From Pseudomonadota bacterium (GTDB lineage: Bacteria; Pseudomonadota; Gammaproteobacteria; Xanthomonadales; Xanthomonadaceae), in the NCBI GenBank assembly GCA_023392975.1, contig JAEWNA010000047.1:1-20905 (forward strand): a DNA stretch of 20,905 nucleotides, given 5' to 3'. A model generated the notes under the pieces. It was given only the letters and a program-made list of their open reading frames with translations, searched no databases and was not told where the DNA came from. Shown here piece by piece: positions 1-6,207 of this stretch; the first letter of the stretch is position 1, and each line of letters opens with the position of its first letter. The translations under genes were made by a program, and so were the position numbers.

Positions 1-538
1 GCACGAGGTCGGCGCCGATCGCCACCAGCCACCAGACCGCCGCCACGCTCGCCTCGCCGAGCCGGCGCGACATCAGCTGCAGCGGCGGCATCGAGTACGC
101 CCACGCCAGCCCCAGGCCCGCGGCGCCGACGAGCCACAGCTCGGGCCCCGGCTGCGTCGCGGCCAGCACGAGGCCGCCAGCGAGGCAGACGCCGAGCAGC
201 GCCAGCGCGACGCGGCGTGTCTGCGCGGCATCGACCTGCCCGTCCCGGATCAGCCGCGACCCGCCGGTGAACGGCGCGATGCCGCCGACGTTGGCGTCGT
301 CGGCGCCGTTCACCGCATCGGCGTAATCGTTGAGCACGTTGGCGGCCGCATGCGCCAGCACGGCGAGCACGAGCGTCGCGAGCGCCCGCAGCGGCGACAG
401 CGCGACGCCGGAGGCCTGCGCGCTGGCCAGGCCGATCGCGACCGCGACGACCGTGGCGGTGAGGAAGGCGGGGCGGGTCATCCGCCACAGCAGCGCGGCG
501 CCGGGCAGTGCGGTGTGGGGCAGGGAGGGCACGGACAT
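1..538 (-). CDS. UbiA-family polyprenyltransferase (partial, C-terminus off window)
   Basis: Reading the minus strand from the ATG at 538 gives an open frame of 179 codons that runs off the left edge. The protein is hydrophobic, with several membrane segments. It carries the UbiA-type prenyl-diphosphate/Mg2+ motif NDxxD (N70, D71, D74, followed by D80 and D81), then a stretch ending in GGSRLI near residues 92-97, which is typical of MenA-like members. Family knowledge: these inner-membrane enzymes attach a polyprenyl chain to an aromatic or other acceptor. The substrate cannot be told from this fragment: MenA-like, UbiA-like and uncharacterised paralogues are all possible. It is transcribed divergently from the DUF2189 gene. 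No clear Shine-Dalgarno sequence precedes the ATG. A TACCAT hexamer lies 6 nt before it, so the transcript may be nearly leaderless. Confidence 0.85.
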   Translation of the reverse strand, partial: MSVPSLPHTALPGAALLWRMTRPAFLTATVVAVAIGLASAQASGVALSPLRALATLVLAVLAHAAANVLNDYADAVNGADDANVGGIAPFTGGSRLIRDGQVDAAQTRRVALALLGVCLAGGLVLAATQPGPELWLVGAAGLGLAWAYSMPPLQLMSRRLGEASVAAVWWLVAIGADLV

Positions 539-544
539 GCGGGC

Positions 545-550
545 ATGGTA
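545..550 (-). promoter_or_regulatory. Possible -10 element of the UbiA-family gene (leaderless arrangement)
   Basis: On the minus strand the hexamer TACCAT ends 6 nt before the ATG at 538. A transcript from this element would begin at or next to the A of the start codon. No good -35 element is visible at the expected distance, and one hexamer alone is weak evidence. Confidence 0.25.
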
Positions 551-642
551 GCGCGGCGTCGGGACACCGCCGCGACAGGGCTTCCGCCGTCTCCGCGGCG
601 GGCGTAGGGTGTCGCCATCGCGTGCGGATCGGGGAGGCGACC

Positions 643-1485
643 GTGGACGAGCAGGCCGGGCACCCCTCGACGGACGAGGGCGAAGAAGCGCCGCGACGCG
701 CAACGGCCGCCCGGGCCGGGGACGGGGAAGCGGACGCGCCGTCCCGGCCGTTCGTCGTGCCCTGCGCCACGCTCGGCTACGACGCGCCGTGGCGCTGGCT
801 GCGTGCCGGCTGGCGCGACCTGCGGGCGACGCCAGGGCTCACCGCCGTGTTCGGCGTCGTCATCCTGCTGGTCAGCGCCGCCATCTCGCTGCTGGCGTGG
901 AAGCTCGGCCGCTTCGCGCTGCTCGCCACGCTGCTGTCGGGGTTCGTCTTCATCGCGCCGCTGATCTGCGTCGGCCTGTACTGCGTCAGCCGCGCGCGCG
1001 AACGCGGCCGCTTGCCGGTGTTGTCCGACTCCTTCGTGCTCGCGCGCCGCGTGGTCGGGCAGGCGGGCGTGTTCGCGCTGGCGCAGGGCGTGATCGTGCT
1101 GCTGTGGTCGCGCGCCGGCATGATGGTCGGCGCCTTCTTCCCGATCGACGACAGCAACGCCGACACCGTCTGGCAGTTCCTCGCGATCGGTTCGGCGGTG
1201 GGCTTGATCTTCGCCGCGCTGACCTTCGCCGTGGCCGCGTTCTCGCTGCCGATGATCGCCGACCGCGACGTCGACATGGTCACCGCCTGCGTGTCCAGCA
1301 TCAACGCCGTACTGCGCAACAAGGGCGTGATGGCGCTGTGGGCGGCGATCATCGTCGTGTTGACCGCGCTGGGCTTCGCGACCGCGCTGCTCGGGCTGGC
1401 GGTGCTGATGCCGCTGCTGGCCTACGCCGCCTGGCACGGCTATCGCGAAACGCTGGACGCGCACGACTGGCCGGCGCTGGAGTGA
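643..1485 (+). CDS. DUF2189 family integral membrane protein
   Basis: This is a 280-aa membrane protein. I chose the GTG at 643 because GGGGAGG (631-637) lies 5 nt upstream; the open frame continues upstream to 508, but that part is a shadow of the divergent gene. The first 40 residues are acidic and hydrophilic. Hydrophobic segments follow at about 67-86, 92-114, 180-205 and 229-258, with a weaker one near 141-156. The WLRAGWRDL block (52-60), SLPMIADRDVD (201-211) and the C-terminal aromatic block AYAAWHGYRET (260-270) are characteristic of DUF2189, some members of which are misnamed as cytochrome c oxidase subunit I. The function is unknown. The gene lies alone between a divergent prenyltransferase gene and yjdM, which appears to have its own promoter. 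Confidence 0.85.
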   Translation: MDEQAGHPSTDEGEEAPRRATAARAGDGEADAPSRPFVVPCATLGYDAPWRWLRAGWRDLRATPGLTAVFGVVILLVSAAISLLAWKLGRFALLATLLSGFVFIAPLICVGLYCVSRARERGRLPVLSDSFVLARRVVGQAGVFALAQGVIVLLWSRAGMMVGAFFPIDDSNADTVWQFLAIGSAVGLIFAALTFAVAAFSLPMIADRDVDMVTACVSSINAVLRNKGVMALWAAIIVVLTALGFATALLGLAVLMPLLAYAAWHGYRETLDAHDWPALE

Positions 1486-1495
1486 GTCGCGGCCG

Positions 1496-1525
1496 ATGAC
1501 CGCCCGGGCCAGGATCGGCGATAAT
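1496..1525 (+). promoter_or_regulatory. Candidate sigma-70-type promoter for yjdM
   Basis: A -35-like ATGACC (1496-1501, 4 of 6 matches to TTGACA) is separated by 18 bp from a -10-like GATAAT (1520-1525, 5 of 6 matches to TATAAT). Transcription would start near 1532, about 22 nt before the ATG at 1554. It stands out in otherwise very GC-rich sequence, but has no experimental support. Confidence 0.42.
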
Positions 1526-1553
1526 CCCGGTTTTCGCCGACCCGGACCCCGCG

Positions 1554-1898
1554 ATGACCGCCCTGCCGAACTGCCCGCGCTGCGCCATGCCCAACGTCTA
1601 CGAGGACGGTGACAACCGCATCTGCGCCGACTGCGGCCACGAATGGCCGATCGCCGGCGGCGATGCGGCGGACGAGGCGACGACGACGGTGCGCGACAGC
1701 AACGGCAACCCGCTGGCCGACGGCGACACCGTGGTCGTGATCAAGGACCTCAAGGTCAAGGGCTCGTCGATCCCGCTCAAGCAGGGCACGGTCATCAAGC
1801 ACATCCGCCTGGTGGACGGCGACGCCGAGCACATCGAAGGCAACTCCGACAAGATCAAGGGCCTGGTGCTCAAGGTCTGTTTCCTGCGCAAGGCCTGA
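1554..1898 (+). CDS. yjdM: YjdM (PhnA-type) zinc-ribbon protein
   Basis: A 114-aa protein, close to the length of E. coli YjdM (formerly PhnA). The N-terminus has a four-cysteine zinc ribbon (C7, C10, C24, C27) followed by an aspartate/glycine-rich linker. The C-terminal PhnA domain contains the very conserved blocks DSNGNPLADGDTV and IKDLKVKGSS, then KQGT and IRLVDGD. Despite the old name, this family is not an established component of phosphonate breakdown; its role is poorly defined. The gene has its own candidate promoter 5' and a perfect hairpin 15 nt after the stop codon, so it is probably transcribed alone. The assignment rests on near motif-for-motif agreement with the family. Confidence 0.95.
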   Translation: MTALPNCPRCAMPNVYEDGDNRICADCGHEWPIAGGDAADEATTTVRDSNGNPLADGDTVVVIKDLKVKGSSIPLKQGTVIKHIRLVDGDAEHIEGNSDKIKGLVLKVCFLRKA

Positions 1899-2227
1899 GC
1901 CGCCGCCGGCGAGGCGTCGCGACCTTCCGCGACGCCGTGTTCGACCCGTTCCGAAGATCGTGCGACCCATCGCGCGGCGGATCCGCGCATCCGTGATGCG
2001 CGTCGACGAGCGTTTCGCTGAAAACGAATGCACGCGCGCATGTTGCAGCGCGATGCGCCCCTAGCATCCTTCCACGTCGCACGCGCACTGCGGCGACGCG
2101 TCCGGGGCAGGTGCCGGGCAACGCACCAGACAACGCAGTCGATGTCCGCCGTCGTCCACTGGACGACGGCGCAGGGAAGTCCGCGCCCGCCGCAGGCGGG
2201 ATCCTCGTCCGTGAATGGAGAATCCGA
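1899..2227 (+). other. Intergenic region and amylase leader with tandem hairpins
   Basis: This 329-bp gap holds no convincing gene. After the post-yjdM hairpin it contains a candidate -10 hexamer TAGCAT (2062-2067) inside GCGCCCCTAGCATC (2055-2068), with no good -35 at standard spacing. Between this hexamer and the amylase start lie two inverted repeats. The first is a perfect 11-bp stem (2147-2157 with 2161-2171, 3-nt loop); the second is a perfect 6-bp stem (2186-2191 with 2195-2200, 3-nt loop). If the -10 is right, the amylase mRNA has a leader of about 150 nt with both hairpins in it. The upstream extension of the amylase open frame to 2111 crosses these repeats and is judged noncoding. 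Confidence 0.45.
1913..1936 (+). terminator. Perfect 9-bp hairpin after yjdM
   Basis: GGCGTCGCG (1913-1921) and CGCGACGCC (1928-1936) form a perfect 9-bp stem with a 6-nt loop, starting 15 nt after the yjdM stop codon. No run of T follows, so it is not a classical intrinsic terminator. It may stabilise the 3' end or assist termination. Confidence 0.45.
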
Positions 2228-3628
2228 ATGACGCCCCGAAACAGGATCATGTCTTCCTTCGCCGCGCTGCTGTTCGCCGGCCTCGCCGCGGGACAGGCGC
2301 ACGCCGACGCCGTGCTGCACGCCTTCAACTGGAGCTACGCCGACGTCCAGGCGAACGCGGCGGGCATCCAGGCCGCGGGCTACAAGGCCGTGCTGGTCGC
2401 GCCCGCCTATCGGTCCGAAGGCAGCGCCTGGTGGGCACGCTACCAGCCGCAGGATGACCGGCTGATCCAGAACCCGCTGGGCGACACCACCAACTTCCGC
2501 AACATGGTCGCCGCATTGCGCGCGAAGAGCATCGACGTCTACGCCGACGTGGTGCTCAACCACATGGCCAACGAAGCCGCGCAGCGATCCGATCTCAATT
2601 ACCCGGGCAGCCGCGTGCTCGGCATCTACGCCGGCAATCCGACGTATTACGGCGGGCTGCGGCTGTTCGGCAACCTGAGCTACAACTACCTCAGCGGTTA
2701 CGACTTCGGCGCTGCCACCTGCATCTCCAACTACAACGACGTCTGGCAGGTGCAGCACTGGCGCCTCTGCGGCGGCAGCGGCGACGCCGGCCTGCCCGAC
2801 CTGGTCGGCAGCAGCTACGTGATCGGCCAGCAGCAGGAATACCTGCGCCAGCTCAAGGCGCTGGGCGTGAAGGGGTTCCGCATCGACGCCGCCAAGCACA
2901 TGCCGTTCGCGCACATCAACGGCGTGCTCACCGCCGACATCAAGAGCGGCATGTACGTGTTCGGCGAGATCATCACCGGCGGCGGGTCGGGCAACGCGGA
3001 ATACAACACGTTCCTCCAGCCCTACCTGCAGAACACCGACCATGCGGCCTACGACTTCCCGCTGCAGGCGCAGCTGCGCGGCGCCTTCGCTCCCGGCGGC
3101 AGCATGAGCGCGCTGGTCGATCCCGCCGCCTATGGCCAGGCGCTGCAGGGCAGCCGCGCGCTGACCTTCACGCTCACCCACGACATCCCGAACAACGGCG
3201 GCTTCCGCTTCATGCTGATGGATCCGACCGACGAGAAGCTGGCCTACGGCTACCTGTTCGGTCGCGACGGCGGCAAGCCGATGGTGTATTCCGACCACAA
3301 CGAGAGCGGCGACAACCGCTGGGTCGGCGCCTGGAACCGCACCGACATCAAGGGCATGATCCGCTTCCACAACGCGGTGCAGGGCAACGACATGCAGGTG
3401 CTGTCGTACAGCGACTGCCACATCCTGTTCCGCCGCGGCAGCCTCGGCATCGTCGGCATCAACAAGTGCGGCAGCACGGTCAACACGACGATCAACATGA
3501 ACAACAGCGTGCTCTGGTGGTACGCGAACTACACCGACACCCTCGGCTCCGGCAGCGTGGTCAACATCGCCAGCGGCAGCTACACCTTCAACCTGCCCGC
3601 GCGCACCGCGCGGATGTGGTTGCGCTGA
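2228..3628 (+). CDS. Secreted alpha-amylase, glycoside hydrolase family 13
   Basis: A 466-aa enzyme predicted to hydrolyse internal alpha-1,4-glucosidic bonds of starch or glycogen outside the cytoplasm. The ATG at 2228 was chosen because GGAG (2217-2220) lies 7 nt upstream and it opens a good signal peptide (residues 1-26, probable cleavage after AHA). All four GH13 motifs are present: DVVLNH (107-112), GFRIDAAKH (216-224) with nucleophile D220, the acid/base E247 in FGEI, and H318-D319 in LTHD, the transition-state-stabilising aspartate. The mature protein opens directly into the (beta/alpha)8 barrel and ends after a beta-rich domain C, with no starch-binding module. It resembles Aeromonas/Xanthomonas amylases (probably GH13_27, from memory). 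It is a single-gene unit flanked by strong hairpins. Confidence 0.93.
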   Translation: MTPRNRIMSSFAALLFAGLAAGQAHADAVLHAFNWSYADVQANAAGIQAAGYKAVLVAPAYRSEGSAWWARYQPQDDRLIQNPLGDTTNFRNMVAALRAKSIDVYADVVLNHMANEAAQRSDLNYPGSRVLGIYAGNPTYYGGLRLFGNLSYNYLSGYDFGAATCISNYNDVWQVQHWRLCGGSGDAGLPDLVGSSYVIGQQQEYLRQLKALGVKGFRIDAAKHMPFAHINGVLTADIKSGMYVFGEIITGGGSGNAEYNTFLQPYLQNTDHAAYDFPLQAQLRGAFAPGGSMSALVDPAAYGQALQGSRALTFTLTHDIPNNGGFRFMLMDPTDEKLAYGYLFGRDGGKPMVYSDHNESGDNRWVGAWNRTDIKGMIRFHNAVQGNDMQVLSYSDCHILFRRGSLGIVGINKCGSTVNTTINMNNSVLWWYANYTDTLGSGSVVNIASGSYTFNLPARTARMWLR

Positions 3629-3634
3629 TGGCGC

Positions 3635-3671
3635 CCGGTCCGGGGCGGTGCCTGCGACCGCCCCGGACCGG
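3635..3671 (+). terminator. Perfect 15-bp hairpin after the amylase gene
   Basis: A perfect 15-bp GC-rich stem (3635-3649 with 3657-3671) with a 7-nt loop starts 6 nt after the amylase stop codon. It is followed by a second, smaller inverted repeat, GGAAC-AC-GTTCC (within 3677-3690), and only then by a short TTTT. Position and strength suggest a transcription end or a 3' stabiliser, although no U-tract directly follows. Confidence 0.6.
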
Positions 3672-3782
3672 CCCGAGGAACACGTTCCGGGAAACCGTTT
3701 TCTCGGTGCCGGCGAGGTGAATGCGGCCGAAATCCGCGGCAGGAACGCGATCCAGCACGCAATTTTCGCGGTGCGCGCCCCC

Positions 3783-3788
3783 TAGAAT
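3783..3788 (+). promoter_or_regulatory. Candidate -10 element of the diguanylate cyclase gene
   Basis: TAGAAT (5 of 6 matches to TATAAT) lies within GCGCCCCCTAGAATC (3775-3789). The same box with one C fewer and one substitution occurs at 2055-2068, before the amylase gene. The region 17 bp upstream is comparatively AT-rich (AATTTT, 3761-3766) but gives no clear -35 hexamer. Transcription from here would leave a leader of about 144 nt. Confidence 0.35.
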
Positions 3789-3938
3789 CGCAACTTGCGT
3801 GCGCGACGGACCCGTCCGGGCGCATCTCCACCGATCTGCCGCAGGGGGGCGGACCATGGAAACACAGCCCGGAACCAGGACTTCGGTTCCCGCCGCAACG
3901 CATGGAAGCGATCCCGCGATCCCGCGTTGTTGAGCCGG

Positions 3939-5837
3939 ATGCGGACCGCACGTTTTCTCTGGCTTCTGTTCGCGCTGCCGGCGTGCCTGGCGCCCTGGCA
4001 GGCGTTCGCGCGCGCGCAGCCGGCGCCTGCGGCCGATTCCGCCGCCGAAGTGCATGCGATCATGCAGCGCGCTGACCAGGAGGTGGAGCGCGATCCCGCG
4101 TCCGCGCTGGCGATGCTGCAAGGGGCGCTCGCGATGGCGGAGCGGCTCGGCGACATGGGGTTGCGTCGCGAAGTGCTGGTCGATGCCTGCGATACCCGCG
4201 CGGCCTTCTCGCCCGCCGAGGCGGTGAAGGACGCCGACGATGGCCTGCGCGAAGCGGGCAAGGCCCGCGACGGCAGGGCCGTGGCCGGCTTCCACTCCTG
4301 CCGCGGATATGCGCTGGATCGCCTCGGCCAGCCCCGGGAGGCAGCCGGGGAATACGAGTCCGCGGTCGCGGCGGCCGAGCGCGCCGAGAGCCGCGAGGCG
4401 CTGGCCGATGCACTGGCGGTGCGCGGCGAGAGCCGGCATTACCAGGGGCGCTACGACGAGGCCATCGCCGACCTCGACCGCGCCTACGCGATCAGCGTCG
4501 AGCTGGGCCTGGTCGGTGAGCAGCGCTACGCGCTCAACGCCATCGCCAACGTCTACAGCGACGAGAACGTCGGCGAATACGACAAGGCCATCGCCTACTA
4601 CCGCCAGCTGCTCGGACAGGATCGCGCCGCCGGTGCGCGCCTCGGCGAGGCGACCGCCCGCTACAACATCGCGTCGGCGCTGGAACTGAAGGGCGAATAC
4701 GCGAACGCGCTGCCCGAGTACCGGCATGCGCTGGAGATCTACACCGCGATCGGCGACCTCGGTTCGGTCGCGGAGACGGAGCGGGCGATCGGCGCGCTGC
4801 TGGCGCGGCAGGGCAAGGCGGCCGAAGGCTTGCCCTGGATCGAACGCGCGTCGGCGCGTTTCGCGGCCGCCGACGATGCGGAGAGCGTCGCGCGTTGCCG
4901 TCTCTCGCGGGCACGCGCGCTGCGCGCGCTGGGCCGTCTGCGCGATGCGCGCGAGGACCTGGAACAGGCCGAGCGGTATTTCCGCGCCGGCGACAATCCG
5001 CGCTTTCTCGCCAAGGTCTATGCCGAACTGGCGGAAGTGCATGCCCAGGCCGGCGAATGGCGCAAGGCCTACGAGGCCTCGGTGGCGTATCGCACCGCGC
5101 AGACGGTGCTCGATCGCCGCGCCCGCCAGGAGCAGACCTCGCGCCTGCGGGTGCAGTTCGATGCGGCGAAGAAGGAGCAGGAGAACCGCGCCCTGCTGAT
5201 CGAGAACGCCCACCGTGGCGAGGCCCTGCGCACCGCCGAGCGCGTCCGTTCGCTGCAGCGCATCGCGATCCTGCTCGGCGCGGCGTTGCTGCTGCTGCTC
5301 GGCACCATGGCGCTGCAGCAGGTCCAGCGCGGTCATCGCCTCAAGCGCCTGGCGATGACCGACGACCTCACCGGCCTGCCCAACCGCCGCGGGGTGCTCG
5401 ACGCGCTCGACCGTGGCCTGCGTGCGCGCCGGCAGGACGGCCGGCCGCTGGCGGTCGTGGTGTTCGACATCGACCACTTCAAACGCATCAACGACCTCCA
5501 CGGCCACCACGGCGGCGATCGCGTGCTCAAGGACATCGCGTCGATCGTGCGCGCCGAGGTGCCCGCGGGCGGCAGCGTCGGCCGCTTCGGCGGCGAGGAA
5601 TTCCTCGTGGTGCTGCCGGGGCTCGATCACGCCGATGCGCTCGCACTGGCCGAGCGCCTGAGGACCGCGGTCTCCTCCGGCATCGTCGGCGGTGCCGACG
5701 ACCGGCCCCGGGTGACGATCAGCCTCGGCGTCGCCTCGGCTGGCGACGACGCGGATGCCGAAGCGCTGCTGCGGCGCGCCGACGGCGCGCTGTACCGCGC
5801 CAAGCACGAGGGGCGGGACCGGACCGTGTCGGCCTGA
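3939..5837 (+). CDS. TPR-containing membrane diguanylate cyclase (GGDEF)
   Basis: A 632-aa protein predicted to make cyclic di-GMP from two GTP. From the ATG at 3939 it begins with a signal-peptide-like segment (1-26, AFARA near the cleavage site). About 370 residues of alpha-helical TPR repeats follow (e.g. the GRYDEAIADLDRAY and GEYDKAIAYYRQLL units), then a coiled-coil-like stretch near 395-440, one membrane helix (442-462), and a cytoplasmic GGDEF domain (470-632). The catalytic motif is intact as GGEEF (551-555), with the metal-binding FDIDHFK at D510. The RxxD inhibitory site, normally five residues before GGEEF, is absent, so classical product inhibition is unlikely. The TPR part is probably a periplasmic sensor. 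TTG codons at 3927 and 3930 are alternative starts; no strong Shine-Dalgarno sequence decides. It precedes the EPS locus, a process often controlled by c-di-GMP. Confidence 0.9.
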   Translation: MRTARFLWLLFALPACLAPWQAFARAQPAPAADSAAEVHAIMQRADQEVERDPASALAMLQGALAMAERLGDMGLRREVLVDACDTRAAFSPAEAVKDADDGLREAGKARDGRAVAGFHSCRGYALDRLGQPREAAGEYESAVAAAERAESREALADALAVRGESRHYQGRYDEAIADLDRAYAISVELGLVGEQRYALNAIANVYSDENVGEYDKAIAYYRQLLGQDRAAGARLGEATARYNIASALELKGEYANALPEYRHALEIYTAIGDLGSVAETERAIGALLARQGKAAEGLPWIERASARFAAADDAESVARCRLSRARALRALGRLRDAREDLEQAERYFRAGDNPRFLAKVYAELAEVHAQAGEWRKAYEASVAYRTAQTVLDRRARQEQTSRLRVQFDAAKKEQENRALLIENAHRGEALRTAERVRSLQRIAILLGAALLLLLGTMALQQVQRGHRLKRLAMTDDLTGLPNRRGVLDALDRGLRARRQDGRPLAVVVFDIDHFKRINDLHGHHGGDRVLKDIASIVRAEVPAGGSVGRFGGEEFLVVLPGLDHADALALAERLRTAVSSGIVGGADDRPRVTISLGVASAGDDADAEALLRRADGALYRAKHEGRDRTVSA

Positions 5838-6207
5838 CCGGCGGTCGTTCGCGCAACTTCGTTGCGGTAGGGCGCAGAGCGAGGCGCTGCCGCGGATGGC
5901 ACGTTCGATATTTCGAATGATTGTGTCAATTATCGGCATCGCCACCCCGTTCTTGCCGGCGTTGTTGCAGCCAGCGAAACGATCGTCGGGCCTCCGGGTG
6001 TCCGGCTTTCTCGATAGGGTCCGTTCATCGATAATGTGACCGGGGGCATGAAGCCGCAGTGCATACGTCGCATTGCCTCGCCCGACGACAGGGGGTGGTC
6101 GCACAGGGGGAAGTGCGGAAATGGCCTGCGTCGTCCGTCCTTGCGACGGAGCGATGCGGGTTTCCGCGCGCGCTCTCCACCCCCGCTGCGGCAACAGGGG
6201 GAAGGGT
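5838..6207 (+). other. Leader/regulatory region of the EPS initiating-transferase gene
   Basis: This 370-bp gap contains no convincing gene. Its first part holds the most AT-rich patch noticed in the window (about 5901-5935), including TTCGATATTTCGAA (5904-5917) and AATTAT (5928-5933, -10-like, 18 bp after a poor -35 TTCGAT). A second -10-like GATAAT lies at 6030-6035, 7 bp after a TCGAT...ATCGA repeat begins to close. Further down are a 7-bp stem with one G-U pair (6056-6062 with 6070-6076), a 6-bp stem (6134-6139 with 6145-6150), and ACAGGGGG three times (6088, 6103, 6194). The last two copies extend to the 11-bp repeat ACAGGGGGAAG. This is the likely control region of the plus-strand transferase gene; none of the sites is certain. 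Confidence 0.4.

Larger units (their letters stand above)
3629..3938 (+). other. Intergenic region with structured leader upstream of the GGDEF gene
   Basis: This 310-bp gap has no gene. It holds the post-amylase hairpin (3635-3671), the candidate -10 (3783-3788), and a possible two-helix leader fold. CCATG (3854-3858) can pair with CATGG (3901-3905), enclosing a hairpin made of GGAACC (3871-3876) and GGTTCC (3885-3890) with an 8-nt loop. The unpaired strands include ACACAGCCC and CGCCGCAACG. A short tandem repeat, GATCCCGC twice (3910-3925), follows. The arrangement superficially recalls a c-di-GMP (GEMM-I) aptamer core, but the spacing differs and no third helix is seen, so the function is unassigned. 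Confidence 0.35.

Noticed and set aside
1598..3421. 607-codon minus-strand frame opposite yjdM and the amylase gene
   Set aside because: It runs antisense through two well-supported genes, has Val/Ala/Arg/His-rich low-complexity composition and no recognisable motif. It is a codon-bias shadow.
3845..3925. Calling the leader a canonical GEMM-I c-di-GMP riboswitch
   Set aside because: Stem lengths and spacing differ from the consensus and no third helix with its conserved guanine was found. Only a structured leader is claimed.
6121..6207. Alternative ATG start for the sugar transferase after a copy of ACAGGGGGAAG
   Set aside because: It would add 29 residues rich in Cys, Arg and His, not typical of the family; the GTG at 6208 gives the usual short tail before the first helix. 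It remains possible.
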